Assembly (NCBI RefSeq): GCF_024586915.1
Contig: NZ_JANBVS010000012.1
Span: 62,001 to 126,000 of the forward strand
DNA from: Bradyrhizobium sp. SRS-191
Lineage (GTDB): Bacteria; Pseudomonadota; Alphaproteobacteria; Rhizobiales; Xanthobacteraceae
Direction: 5' to 3'
DNA length: 64,000 bases
Below are positions 52,785 to 61,895 of the stretch, piece after piece. The notes beneath the pieces were generated by a model. It was not told where the DNA came from. It ran no database searches and saw only the letters and a program-made list of their open reading frames with translations. The translations under genes were made by a program, and so were the position numbers. Numbering within the stretch: the first letter of the stretch is position 1; every line of letters begins with the position of its first letter.

Positions 52785-53564
52785 CTACTTCCCCGGCCAC
52801 ACCGGCTTGCGCTTCTCGGCGAACGCTTTCAGACCTTCCTTGGCGTCCTCGGTCATCGCCAGCAGCGCGATCTGGCTTTCGAGATAGGCGATGGACTCGT
52901 CGAACGACATCGAGGCGATCGCGCGCATCGCGTATTTGCCGCGACGGATGGCGGTCGGCGACTTGTCGACGAGGCGACCGATCAGCCAGTCGATCTTGGC
53001 ATCGAGCTCGGCGGCGGGGACGACATGGTTGAGCAGACCTGCAGCTTGCGCGGCCCGCGCATCAAACGGCTCGCCCGTCAGCGCCCATTCGTTGACGAGC
53101 CGCGGCGGCGCGATGCGCTGCAACAGGCTCAGCACCTGCATCGGGAACACGCCGACCTTCACCTCCGGCAGACCAAAGACCACGTGCTCGGCGGCGACCG
53201 CCATGTCGGTCATGCACAACAGGCCCATGCCGCCGGCCATGCAGACGCCGCCGACACGCGCGATCGCGGGCTTGGTGGCGTTCTGCGAGAGTCTGAGGAG
53301 ATCGGCGTAATCGACATTCGGCCGCGAGAAATCCATCGCAAACGCCGCGCCGGAATTCTGCAGGTCGGCGCCCGCGCAGAATGCCTTGTCCCCTGCTCCC
53401 GTGAGGACGATGACGCGGACATCCGGATCGTCATGCGCCTGACGATAGCCGCGCGAGATCCCCGCGATAACGTCGCCGTTGAGCGCGTTGCGCTTCTCGG
53501 GCCGGTTGATGGTGATCCAGAGGGCCTGGCCGCGCTTGTCGAGAATCACGCTGTCGTCGGTCAT
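52785..53564 (-). CDS. Crotonase (enoyl-CoA hydratase family) protein
   Basis: A 259-residue protein from an ATG at 53564 (AAGGCG upstream). Visible: WITINRPEKRNALNGDVIAG, VIVLTGAGDKAFCAGADLQN, GGVCMAGGMGLLCMTDMAVA and FGLPEVKVGVFP. The second Glu (in PEVKVG) is present but the first (Glu in the GGGxE region) is replaced by Gly/Leu, so hydration of enoyl-CoA may not be its real reaction. Likely an aliphatic or aromatic CoA-ester isomerase/hydrolase. The lipase gene follows upstream on the same strand, 72 bp away. Confidence 0.88.
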   Translation of the reverse strand: MTDDSVILDKRGQALWITINRPEKRNALNGDVIAGISRGYRQAHDDPDVRVIVLTGAGDKAFCAGADLQNSGAAFAMDFSRPNVDYADLLRLSQNATKPAIARVGGVCMAGGMGLLCMTDMAVAAEHVVFGLPEVKVGVFPMQVLSLLQRIAPPRLVNEWALTGEPFDARAAQAAGLLNHVVPAAELDAKIDWLIGRLVDKSPTAIRRGKYAMRAIASMSFDESIAYLESQIALLAMTEDAKEGLKAFAEKRKPVWPGK

Positions 53565-53636
53565 CGCCTTGCCTGTCGCTTGCTGTGGGACGCGAGATTG
53601 TCGCGGGATAGCCGCGAGGAGCAAGGAAAACTTGCG

Positions 53637-54374
53637 TCAGGAGGCCGCGCGGCGGCCGATCTCACTGATGACGCCGCGCAGCAGCGGGCGGGCCGGCTCG
53701 AACTGTCCGTCGCGCAGGAACGCGATGGTCTGCCGGAACGACGTCGGATGCACCAGCAGGCCCATATGCGAGGCCTTGATCACGGTGTAGTCCGTCATCT
53801 CGGCGAGCTTGCAGCTCTCGACCGAGACGCGGCCGTCATTGGGCCACGGCAAGAGGAACAGCCCTGCAATCGGGTCGAGGAAGCGGTTTCCGGCGATGAC
53901 ACCGATTTCGTAGTCGGCCGGCGGGAGCGAGGCGAGCGCGACGTTGTTCTTCGTCACCAGCTGCAGACCGGCCGGCCCGAAATAGGCGCGATAGAGCGCG
54001 ACGTTCTGCAGCCGATCGGCAACTTCGCTGCCACCATTGGGCGTGCCCAGCATGACGACGCGGCCAAGCCGCGGAGGACGGTGACGGGCGATGGTGACCC
54101 GGGCCAGCAGTCCGCCCATCGAATGGGTCACGAAATGGACCGGGCCGTCGATAGCAGCGGCAAAATCCGCGATGGCCGGATCGATGTCCTCGGCGAGACG
54201 CTCCAGCGGCTTCTTGCGGCTCTCATAGTCGAGGTTCAGCGTGGCGAAGCCCGCGCGTTGCAGCCGCTTCTCCAGCGGGCGCAGCATCAATGAGCGGCCG
54301 GCGATGCCATGCAGCAGCACGACCCCCGCGTCGCGGGGGCCATTCTGTTGGCGACGTCGGCGCAGCGATGCCAT
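53637..54374 (-). CDS. Alpha/beta hydrolase, lipase-like
   Basis: A 245-residue protein from the ATG at 54374 (an ATG at 54377 overlaps the aas stop by four bases and gives one extra Met). Oxyanion region VVLLHGIAGRSLML; nucleophile elbow VHFVTHSMGGLLAR (Ser); probable His in VIKASHMGLLVHPTSF. No signal peptide, so cytoplasmic. It overlaps aas, implying a role with fatty acids or lysophospholipid turnover. Confidence 0.9.
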   Translation of the reverse strand: MASLRRRRQQNGPRDAGVVLLHGIAGRSLMLRPLEKRLQRAGFATLNLDYESRKKPLERLAEDIDPAIADFAAAIDGPVHFVTHSMGGLLARVTIARHRPPRLGRVVMLGTPNGGSEVADRLQNVALYRAYFGPAGLQLVTKNNVALASLPPADYEIGVIAGNRFLDPIAGLFLLPWPNDGRVSVESCKLAEMTDYTVIKASHMGLLVHPTSFRQTIAFLRDGQFEPARPLLRGVISEIGRRAAS

Positions 54375-57300
54375 CACGCGACTTCTCGCTCCTCCGCCTC
54401 GCGGTCCGGAGCAGCCCCCTTGGCGGCATCCTCGGCGAGCGTCTTCGCACCGACATAGTCGGTCTTGCCCGAGCCGAGCAGCGGGATCTTGTCCACGACC
54501 ATCACGACAGCCGGCACCGCAAGCTCCGGCGCGCCTTGTGCCTTGGCCTGGCGCTGCATGGCGGCGCGCTCGGCATCCTTCTGCGTGGTGATCAGAACGA
54601 TGCGCTCACCCTTGCGCTGGTCGGGGATCGACACGGCCACCGAAGTCGCCTGTGGCCACAAGGTCGCGGCGATCTGCTCGACCACCGTCAGCGACACCAT
54701 CTCTCCCGCGATCTTGGCGAAGCGCTTGGCGCGGCCCTTGATCGTGATGAAGCCCTGCTCGTCGATGGTGACGATGTCGCCGGTGTCGTGCCAGCCCTCA
54801 GGCAAGGCTTCGAGCACCCCGGGATTTTCAGCACGGACATAGCCGAGCATGACGTTGGGGCCGCGGACCGAGAGACGGCCGCCCTCCTCGATGCCCGGCA
54901 CCTTGTCGAGCCGATACTCCATCAGCGGCGACAGGCGGCCGACGGTGCCGACACGGTTGGCCATCGGCGTATTCATCGCCAGCACCGGCGCGGTCTCGGT
55001 CACGCCGTAGCCTTCGAGCACGCGGATTCCGTAGCGTTCCATGTAGATCTGTCGTGTGCGATCCTTGACCGGCTCGGCACCGGCGATGACCAGCCGCAGC
55101 GTGCGGAAATCATAGGCATGGGCGGAGCGGGCATAACCCGTGAGGAAGGTGTCGGTGCCGAACAGAATGGTGGCGCCGGTCTGGTAGATCAATTCCGGCA
55201 CGATCCGGTAATGCAACGGCGACGGATACATGTAGATCGGGATGCCCGCCAACATGGGCATCATCATGCCGCCGGTGAGGCCGAAGGAGTGGAACACCGG
55301 CAAAACGTTGAACACAAGATCGTTAGCATTGGCGTCGACCCGCGCCAGCGCCTGTGCGGCATTGGCCAGGATGTTGCGGTGGGACAGCACGACGCCCTTC
55401 GGCGTGCCCTCCGATCCCGAGGTGAACAGAATCACCGCTGGGTGATCGGCGTTGCGCGCCACGCGCGGCTTGGTGCCGTCGAAAATGCCCTTGATCTTGT
55501 CGACCGCACTGACGGAGGCCTTGACGTCCTCCAGATAAACCAGACGGGCCTGGCCCTCGATCGCCGCGATCAGCTTGTCGAGCTTGCCCTTCTCGATGAA
55601 GGCTCGCGAGGTCAGCACCGTCGTGACCTGCGCCGCCTTCATCGCCGCCAGCACGTTCACCGGACCGGCGGAAAAGTTGAGCATCGCCGGCACACGGCCA
55701 ATCGACTGCAACGCCATGAACACGACAGCGACGCCGGCGGAGTTCGGCAGCAACACGCCGATGTTCTCGCCGACCATGGTGCCATGCTCGAGCTTGCGGC
55801 TGAGCACCTGCGATCCAAGCAGCAGCTTGCGATAGGTCAGCTTGGTGCCGAGCGGATCCTCGATCATGACCTTGCCGGTGTCATGGTCGCGATGGGCATG
55901 CGCCAGCGCCTCGAACAAGGTGCGGTCGAGCATGGCGTTCTTGACCATCGCGTCGATCATGACGTCCTGCAACGCCGCGCCGGCGGCGTTACGACGGGTC
56001 TTGCCTTTGAGGGCTGCATCGATCGTGAGCTTGACCGGCGGCAGGATCGTCACGGTGACCTTCGGAAACCAGGACCGCTTGATCTGGCCGTCCTTGAGAT
56101 AGCTGAGATGCGAGCGCTGCGCGCCCTCGATGCGAACCGGCACGACGACGGCATCGGCCTTGTCCGCAATCATCGCGGTGCCGTCATAGACCTTCATCAG
56201 CGAGCCCGACACGGTGATGCGGCCCTCCGGGAAGATCACCACCGGCTCCTGGCTCGCGACGAGCTTGATCAGGTCGCGGGCGCCGAGCGGCTTGGTCGGA
56301 TCGATCGTGATGTGGCTCACCAGCTTCAGAAAGCCCTTCGCCCACCAGGCTTTGGAGATGCCGGTGTCGACAGCAAAGGTCGCATCGATCGGCAACACCG
56401 CATGCAGCAAGGGACCGTCGATCAGGCTGACATGGTTCGGTGCGATCAGCATCCGGGTGCCCACCGGCGGAAGGTTTTCCAGCCCGCGCACCTCGGTGCG
56501 GAACAGCGCGCGGAACAGCATCGCGCCGAAGTCGCGCACGCCTTCGCGGCCCCATTTGCTCATGACGAACCAGACGGCGCCGAAGCTCGCCAGCGCGAGG
56601 CCGAAGAAGATCCAGGCGATCGAAACGCCAGCGGCCTGAAGACCAGCAACGCCGAGCGAGCCGACCACCATGAAAGCCGCTTGCAGCACGTTGCCGGCAG
56701 CGATCACACGGGCGCGCTCATTGGACTGCGACCAGGCCTGCACGGCGGCAAACGCCGGCACCACGAACAGACCGCCGCCGAAGGCGAACAGAGCGAAATC
56801 GATCAGCATGCGCGCCCCGGCCCAGGAGCCGATGAAGCCGAGGGGCGTGAGACCACTTGCGGTGTCAGTGGTCGCGATCGCCCAGGACAGATCAAGACCG
56901 AGCACGCCCATGATGATGGCGCCAATTGGCACCAAAGCGAGATTCGGGCGGACATGGCTGAGGCTGGCGGCGAACAGCGAGCCGATGGCGATGCCGATTG
57001 CGAAGATCGCAAGGCACAGCGTGACGACGCCTTCGGTGCCGCCGACGACCTCCTTGACCAGCGCCGGCAGCAGCGACAGCACGACTGCGCCGACCAGCCA
57101 GAACCACGACACGATCACCATGCCATCCCACAGCCGCGGCGCGGCATAGAGCGACTTCAACAGATGCGACGTCGAGCTCCAGGGATTGGCCGTGATACGG
57201 AGATCCGGGGCGGACGGCGCGGTGTGCGGAATGCGCGACGCGGACGCCCAGGAGATCACGGCAAGGCCGATCACCGCGAGCGCGACCCAGCCCATATGCG

Positions 57301-57799
57301 AGGAGCCGGAGACCAGTTGACCGCCCGCGATCGTGCCGATCAGGATCGCCATGAAGGTCGCGCCCTCGACCAGCGCGTTGCCGGTGGCGAGTTCGCCGAC
57401 CGTCAGCTGATCCGGCAGCATCGCGTATTTTACCGGGCCGAACAGCGCGGCGATGATCCCGAACATCCCCAAGGCGACGAACAGCAACGGGATGGAGTGC
57501 AGGAAGAAGCCCAGCGCGGCGAAGCCGGCGGCGAAGATCTCCGCGAATTTAAGTCGGCGCGCAACGACGCCCTTGACGTAACGATCCGCCAACTCGCCTC
57601 CGAGCCCGGACAGGATGAAGAACGGAAAAATGAAGACAGCGCCAGCTACCGTGACCAGGGCATCACCATGCGAGGCGACTGCGCCGTAGAGCAGCATGAT
57701 GACGAGCGCATTCTTCAGGACATTGTCATTCAGCGCGGACGAGAACTGCGCCCAGAACAGCGGGGCGAAGCGGCGCGACGACATCAACTGCTTGATCAT
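54374..57799 (-). CDS. aas: Three-domain acyl-[ACP]-phospholipid acyltransferase, LplT-Aas fusion
   Basis: A 1141-residue membrane protein. Residues ~1-400: 11-12-segment MFS domain resembling LplT (RRFAPLFWAQFSSALNDNVLK start). ~430-620: PlsC acyltransferase with NHVSLIDGPLLHA (NHxxxxD-like) and FPEGRITVSGSLMKVYDG. ~640-1110: AMP-dependent ligase with LFTSGSEGTPKGVVLSHRN (A3) and GWHDTGDIVTID, RAKRFAKIAGEMVSL. Together it imports lysophospholipid and re-acylates it with a free fatty acid. In E. coli LplT and Aas are separate proteins. The downstream lipase-like gene overlaps by four bases. Confidence 0.95.
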   Translation of the reverse strand: MIKQLMSSRRFAPLFWAQFSSALNDNVLKNALVIMLLYGAVASHGDALVTVAGAVFIFPFFILSGLGGELADRYVKGVVARRLKFAEIFAAGFAALGFFLHSIPLLFVALGMFGIIAALFGPVKYAMLPDQLTVGELATGNALVEGATFMAILIGTIAGGQLVSGSSHMGWVALAVIGLAVISWASASRIPHTAPSAPDLRITANPWSSTSHLLKSLYAAPRLWDGMVIVSWFWLVGAVVLSLLPALVKEVVGGTEGVVTLCLAIFAIGIAIGSLFAASLSHVRPNLALVPIGAIIMGVLGLDLSWAIATTDTASGLTPLGFIGSWAGARMLIDFALFAFGGGLFVVPAFAAVQAWSQSNERARVIAAGNVLQAAFMVVGSLGVAGLQAAGVSIAWIFFGLALASFGAVWFVMSKWGREGVRDFGAMLFRALFRTEVRGLENLPPVGTRMLIAPNHVSLIDGPLLHAVLPIDATFAVDTGISKAWWAKGFLKLVSHITIDPTKPLGARDLIKLVASQEPVVIFPEGRITVSGSLMKVYDGTAMIADKADAVVVPVRIEGAQRSHLSYLKDGQIKRSWFPKVTVTILPPVKLTIDAALKGKTRRNAAGAALQDVMIDAMVKNAMLDRTLFEALAHAHRDHDTGKVMIEDPLGTKLTYRKLLLGSQVLSRKLEHGTMVGENIGVLLPNSAGVAVVFMALQSIGRVPAMLNFSAGPVNVLAAMKAAQVTTVLTSRAFIEKGKLDKLIAAIEGQARLVYLEDVKASVSAVDKIKGIFDGTKPRVARNADHPAVILFTSGSEGTPKGVVLSHRNILANAAQALARVDANANDLVFNVLPVFHSFGLTGGMMMPMLAGIPIYMYPSPLHYRIVPELIYQTGATILFGTDTFLTGYARSAHAYDFRTLRLVIAGAEPVKDRTRQIYMERYGIRVLEGYGVTETAPVLAMNTPMANRVGTVGRLSPLMEYRLDKVPGIEEGGRLSVRGPNVMLGYVRAENPGVLEALPEGWHDTGDIVTIDEQGFITIKGRAKRFAKIAGEMVSLTVVEQIAATLWPQATSVAVSIPDQRKGERIVLITTQKDAERAAMQRQAKAQGAPELAVPAVVMVVDKIPLLGSGKTDYVGAKTLAEDAAKGAAPDREAEEREVA

Positions 57800-57897
57800 G
57801 GTCGTTTCCTGGTGTGCAGCGGCGGCTTGGCCGCAAGGATCGCAAGAACGTTGGAGCTTGGTGCTGAAATAAAAACGCGTGAGGTCCGAGATCTCTC

Positions 57898-58158
57898 TTA
57901 TGCGCGGCCACTAACCTGTTTCCGTGGCCGGCTGCTCCGCAGCGGGCTTCGCGACAGCAGCGCCATCGTGTCGGCCAGCGTCAAGGAGGACCACACCAGC
58001 GCCACCAGCCCTGCTGCGAGGCCACTGCGCAGCTGCGAGCCGAGCGGCAGCGCAACGATGCCGCCGCCGACCAGCATGAAGGATATCCCGAAGGTCATGT
58101 GCGAAATGCTTATCCAGAGAGAGCGCAGTTGCACGGAAACGATGGGACCTGAGCACAT
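57898..58158 (-). CDS. Small membrane ORF upstream of aas (uncertain)
   Basis: An 86-residue frame with two hydrophobic stretches (SFMLVGGGIVALPLGSQ and AAGLVALVWSSLTLADTMAL) and a basic tail SRPLRSSRPRKQVSG. No domain recognised. The ribosome site is weak; an alternative start is the Met at 58098. It lies between the aas gene and a ~88-residue ORF, on the same strand, and downstream of paired operators. Confidence 0.45.
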   Translation of the reverse strand: MCSGPIVSVQLRSLWISISHMTFGISFMLVGGGIVALPLGSQLRSGLAAGLVALVWSSLTLADTMALLSRSPLRSSRPRKQVSGRA

Positions 58159-58201
58159 GGTGACCGCTTCGTTGCATAGGGACCCGGGATTTGAGCTGAG
58201 G

Positions 58202-58468
58202 TCAGCTCAGTTCGCTCAGATAGTGGAAGCAGCCGAACAGGCCACCACGGCGAAGCCGGTGCCCTTCCCGAGCCGCGGCCCGGTAGAGCTGGTCGCCTGC
58301 GCCCCGCCGTGCTCGCCGCGCCGCCAGGAGACCGGCCACGTCACAAGCATTGGCAATGCGCTCAACGCGCGCCGCTACAAGGTGAGACGCTGCCCGGGCC
58401 AAACCGTTCAGCAGAGGCTGAAGTTCGACGGAAAAAGGCTGCGCACCGGGAGAACTAAGAATTTGCAT
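58202..58468 (-). CDS. Small ORF under putative operator control (uncertain)
   Basis: An 88-residue frame from the ATG at 58468, behind AGGAG six bases upstream. Ala/Arg/Leu-rich (LAARRARRGAGDQLYRAAAREG), no domain recognised. The good ribosome site and the inverted repeats just upstream support expression. Composition is bias-prone, so it could be non-coding. Confidence 0.45.
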   Translation of the reverse strand: MQILSSPGAQPFSVELQPLLNGLARAASHLVAARVERIANACDVAGLLAARRARRGAGDQLYRAAAREGHRLRRGGLFGCFHYLSELS

Positions 58469-58484
58469 CGGACGACTCCTGATA

Positions 58485-58503
58485 TTTTGAGCAATGTTCA
58501 AAA
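58485..58503. promoter_or_regulatory. Candidate TetR-type operator 1
   Basis: Near-perfect palindrome: TTTTGA-G-C-AAT-G-T-TCAAAA, one mismatched pair. Its centre is 31 bases from a second site, about three helical turns. Lies just upstream of the ATG at 58468. Confidence 0.55.
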
Positions 58504-58518
58504 CATCTACCGCATATA

Positions 58519-58531
58519 TGAGCGACGCTCA
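58519..58531. promoter_or_regulatory. Candidate TetR-type operator 2
   Basis: Perfect arms TGAGC and GCTCA around GAC. On the minus strand TTGAGC overlapping it could be a -35 box, with TAGATG 17 bases on as a weak -10; operator 1 would then cover the start site. Confidence 0.55.
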
Positions 58532-58650
58532 AGGAATTTTTCCGGGCCGGCGCGAAAGGGTGAACAGATCCTTCCCGGCGCGGCCAGCACGCCACGCCGG
58601 AACTTCAAGATACTGATAATATTGTAATTTTTGGCCGACGAAACGCCGGG

Positions 58651-60738
58651 CTACCCCACCGACTTACGCAGCCAGACCTTGTTGTCGTGGAAGGCCGCGC
58701 CGCCGATGGGCGCGACGGTGTCGGCCGCGGTGAGCGAGTTGATGCCGCGCCCCCCGACATGGGCGCGGTTCGGGTGGATCGATTCAGCGATCAGCACCCC
58801 ACGCTGAACGCCGTCGAACAATCGGGCCAGCAGCGAGGTTTGCCCGCGCGTATTGCCGAGTGTCACGACATCGCCATCGGCGATGCCGAGCGAGGCAGCA
58901 TCGAGCGGATGGATCGTCACCGACGGCGCCCCTTCCCGCGCCTGGGAGGATGGAGTCTCGTTGAACGATGTGTTGAGGAACGAGCGGGCGGGGCTCGTCG
59001 CGAGGCGGAACGGATGCCGCTCGTCCGTCTCTTCCGTCACCGCCCAGTGGTCCGGCAGAGATGGCATCCGTTCAGGCTGGCCCATGACGCGACCAAACGG
59101 CGGATGAACCCAATCCGCCTTGAAGTGAAATCTGCCGTCCTTGTGCGCAAAGCCGTCGAGGTAATGCGAGGTACGAAAATCCGGCTGCAGGTCGCGCCAG
59201 ACATCGGCCTCGAGCGCGGCGATGTCGCCATGGCCGCTCTTTCTCAAAGTGGCGTCGATCAATTCGCGCGGCGTCATTTCGAACCCGGGATGGGCCGCGC
59301 CCAGCCGGCGAGCCAATCCTTGCAGCACCTCATGGTTCGAGCGGCACTCGCCTGGCGGCTCGATCAGCTTCGGCCCGACCGAGATGTGCTGATGACCACC
59401 ACCGTAATAAAGGTCGTCATGCTCCATGAACATCGTCGCCGGCAGCACGATGTCGGCCATCTGCGCCGTCTCGGTCATGAACTGCTCATGGACCGCAACG
59501 AACAGATCCTCGCGTGCGAAGCCCTGGCGAACCAGATCCTGCTCAGGGGCCACCGTCATCGGGTTCGTGTTCTGGATCAGCATCGCCTTGACCGGCGGCC
59601 CACCACAGAGCGCGTCGCGATCTCCCGTCAGGATACGCCCAATCTGCGACTGGTCGAGGAAACGGATCGAGTGATCGACCGCGTCATGGCCCTCGATGAT
59701 CGACTCGTCGAAGTGCCACAAAGCGGCATTGTTGAAGAACGCCCCGCCCCCCTCATATTGCCAAGCGCCGGTCACAGCGGGGATGCAGGACGCCGCATGC
59801 ATTTGCGTTGCACCATTCCGGCTGCGGGTGAAGCCGTAGCCAAGCCGGAAAAACGTCCGCTTGGTCTCTCCGATCAGTCTTGCAAAGGCTTCGATCTCGT
59901 CCACCGGAACACCGCAAATCTGCGAGGCCCATTCCGGGGTGCGCGTTTGCAGGTGAGCCTCCAACTCGTCCGGACAATCCGTGTACTTGGCCATGTAGGC
60001 GCGATCGGCATGACCATCGCGAAACAGAACGTGCATCACGCCGCAAGCGAACGCGCCGTCGGTCCCGGGACGCAGGATGATCTTGATATCCGCCTGCTTC
60101 ATCGTCTCGTTGTCGTAGATATCGACCGCCGCAATCTTGGCACCGCGCTCTTTTCGCGCGCGCGCCGCATGGGTCATGACATTGACCTGCGTGTTGACAG
60201 GGTTCGTGCCCCAGATGACGACCAGATCCGACAGCGCCATCTCGCGCGGATCGACGCCTGCAATCTTTCCGGTGCCGATCGCAAAGCCGATGCGCGCGAC
60301 GTTGGCGCAAATCGTCGAATAGAACCGCGAGTACTTCTTGACATGCGTGAGCCGATTAAGGCCGTCGCGCATCACCAGTCCCATCGTGCCAGCATAGTAA
60401 TAAGGCCAGACGGATTGCGAGCCGAACTCGCGCTCGGTCTGGAGAAACCGCTCCGCGATCTCGTCGAGCGCTTCATCCCAGGACATGCGCGCGAACTCGC
60501 CCGAGCCTTTGGGCCCGACGCGACGCATGGGATGCATGAGACGTTCGGGATGATGAATGCGCTCGGCATATCGCGCCACCTTGGCGCAGACCACCCCGGC
60601 CGTATATGTCTGCCGTTTTGAGCCGCGAACACGCCCGATCGTGTTCTGATCGATCACCTCCACGTCGAGCGCGCAGGCCGACGGGCAATCGTGCGGACAG
60701 GTGGAGTGGCGGATATCAATGCGAGTCTGCTGGTTCAT
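58651..60738 (-). CDS. Molybdopterin-dependent oxidoreductase (formate dehydrogenase/DMSO reductase family)
   Basis: A 695-residue protein (ATG at 60738; a GTG at 60762 is an alternative, with GGAG too close). Near the start a Cys cluster CPHDCPSACALDVEV then a fourth Cys (VVCAK) fits a 4Fe-4S motif, followed by the Mo-bisMGD domains (WGTNPVNTQVNV, GGGAFFNNA, GGRGINSLTAADTVAPIGG). The layout matches a soluble, single-subunit group without twin-arginine signal, so it acts in the cytoplasm. Substrate unknown. It diverges from a GntR gene, with ~350 bp between. Confidence 0.92.
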   Translation of the reverse strand: MNQQTRIDIRHSTCPHDCPSACALDVEVIDQNTIGRVRGSKRQTYTAGVVCAKVARYAERIHHPERLMHPMRRVGPKGSGEFARMSWDEALDEIAERFLQTEREFGSQSVWPYYYAGTMGLVMRDGLNRLTHVKKYSRFYSTICANVARIGFAIGTGKIAGVDPREMALSDLVVIWGTNPVNTQVNVMTHAARARKERGAKIAAVDIYDNETMKQADIKIILRPGTDGAFACGVMHVLFRDGHADRAYMAKYTDCPDELEAHLQTRTPEWASQICGVPVDEIEAFARLIGETKRTFFRLGYGFTRSRNGATQMHAASCIPAVTGAWQYEGGGAFFNNAALWHFDESIIEGHDAVDHSIRFLDQSQIGRILTGDRDALCGGPPVKAMLIQNTNPMTVAPEQDLVRQGFAREDLFVAVHEQFMTETAQMADIVLPATMFMEHDDLYYGGGHQHISVGPKLIEPPGECRSNHEVLQGLARRLGAAHPGFEMTPRELIDATLRKSGHGDIAALEADVWRDLQPDFRTSHYLDGFAHKDGRFHFKADWVHPPFGRVMGQPERMPSLPDHWAVTEETDERHPFRLATSPARSFLNTSFNETPSSQAREGAPSVTIHPLDAASLGIADGDVVTLGNTRGQTSLLARLFDGVQRGVLIAESIHPNRAHVGGRGINSLTAADTVAPIGGAAFHDNKVWLRKSVG

Positions 60739-60762
60739 GAGCCGATTGTTAACATCAAACAC

Positions 60763-61085
60763 GGCTCCAGCCGAGAGCGTTTGCGAAACGGTCGCATGAA
60801 CAAAACGCGACGGTCTCCCGCCTGGGAAGCATCCCTCTCTTGGAGATCGTCCGGCGCATCCTCCTGTCGCGACGAGCCTGAACGCGCGACATGGCGCCCG
60901 CGATTTGCTCCCATCGGGTCGTCACCGAAAAAGGCGGCTATAGTTGCAACACGCACCAACGCCTCCCATCGAGGGCCTGCTTGGCGGGGGCCGGCGCTTT
61001 GCGCCGCACCATGAGGTTGCCTCGAGTATCAGGCGTTTACTGTTGCCAAGGGAGTTTCATATATTAGTATATCAGTTGAGGAGCA
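60763..61085. other. Divergent regulatory region
   Basis: A ~323-bp stretch between the oxidoreductase and the GntR gene. It holds the palindrome at 61059-61072 and GC-rich matter, but no ORF is supported. Confidence 0.5.
61059..61072. promoter_or_regulatory. Candidate GntR operator
   Basis: Palindrome ATATA-TTAG-TATAT, ending 13 bases before the ATG of the GntR gene; typical site for autoregulation. Confidence 0.55.
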
Positions 61086-61835
61086 ATGATGCCCAGCCGT
61101 GTCCCAAGGAAATTGGCGTCTGCGCCACGCCCGGTCGCCTCTCGCATCCGCAGGAACAGACGGCCTCGCGGCGAAACCGCCGCGTCGCGGATCTATACGG
61201 ATCTCCGAGCTGAGCTGGTATCGCTGGCGCGCCGACCGGGCGAGCCCATTTCGGAAGCACAGATCGCAACAGCCTACGGCGTGAGTCGTACGCCCGTTCG
61301 CGAAGCTATTCTGAAGCTTTCGGACGAGGGACTGGTGGAGATCTTCCCGCAGTCCGGCATCTTCGTATCGAGAATTCCGATTGCTGCGCTGCCGGAGACA
61401 ATCATCATCCGCAAGTCTCTCGAGGAGACCACCGCGAGGACGGCGGCGGAGCGCGCGTCCCCCAGTCAGCTCCTCGATCTGCACGCAACGATCGAACGTC
61501 AGCGCGAGGCATGCGCTGCGAAGGATCGCGAAGCCTTTCACCAAGCGGACGAGATGTTCCATGCAGGTATCGCTGAGGTTGCAGGCTATCCTGGAATATG
61601 GAAGCTGATCCTGCAAGTGAAGGTTCACGTCGATCGCTATCGCCGACTGACATTGCCCCAGATCGGACGAATGTCGGAAGTGATCGCCGAACATGGATCA
61701 ATCCTGGCGGCGATCGAAAAGCACAAGCCGGACATTGCGCGAGCCGCCATGGCCAGTCATCTGGAACGGCTTCTGGACAACATCTCCGAAATCCAAACTC
61801 TCAATCCAGAGTATTTCGACCAACCTACCTGGTAA
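61086..61835 (+). CDS. GntR family regulator (FCD subfamily)
   Basis: A 249-residue regulator with GAGGAG just before two ATGs. Arg-rich N-terminus (SRIRRNRRPRGETAA) then winged HTH: ISEAQIATAYGVSRTPVREA, ILKLSDEGLVEIFPQSGIFV. FCD domain: EMFHAGIAEVAGYPGIWKLI, IAEHGSILAAIEKHKPDIAR. Next gene is a TRAP-type binding protein 60 bp downstream; the divergent gene is a molybdoenzyme. Likely controls uptake and oxidation of an organic acid. Confidence 0.93.
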   Translation: MMPSRVPRKLASAPRPVASRIRRNRRPRGETAASRIYTDLRAELVSLARRPGEPISEAQIATAYGVSRTPVREAILKLSDEGLVEIFPQSGIFVSRIPIAALPETIIIRKSLEETTARTAAERASPSQLLDLHATIERQREACAAKDREAFHQADEMFHAGIAEVAGYPGIWKLILQVKVHVDRYRRLTLPQIGRMSEVIAEHGSILAAIEKHKPDIARAAMASHLERLLDNISEIQTLNPEYFDQPTW

Positions 61836-61895
61836 ACGATGGCCGCGGCATCCGACTGCCGTTCGCGATCAGGCAAAAGTCGGCGGAGGAACGCC

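Noticed and set aside
54290..58627. A 1445-codon plus-strand open frame over the aas region
   Set aside because: It lies opposite the clearly homologous LplT-PlsC-ligase protein, has His/Asp/Arg/Gln-biased composition and no domain; it is the antisense shadow typical of GC-rich DNA.
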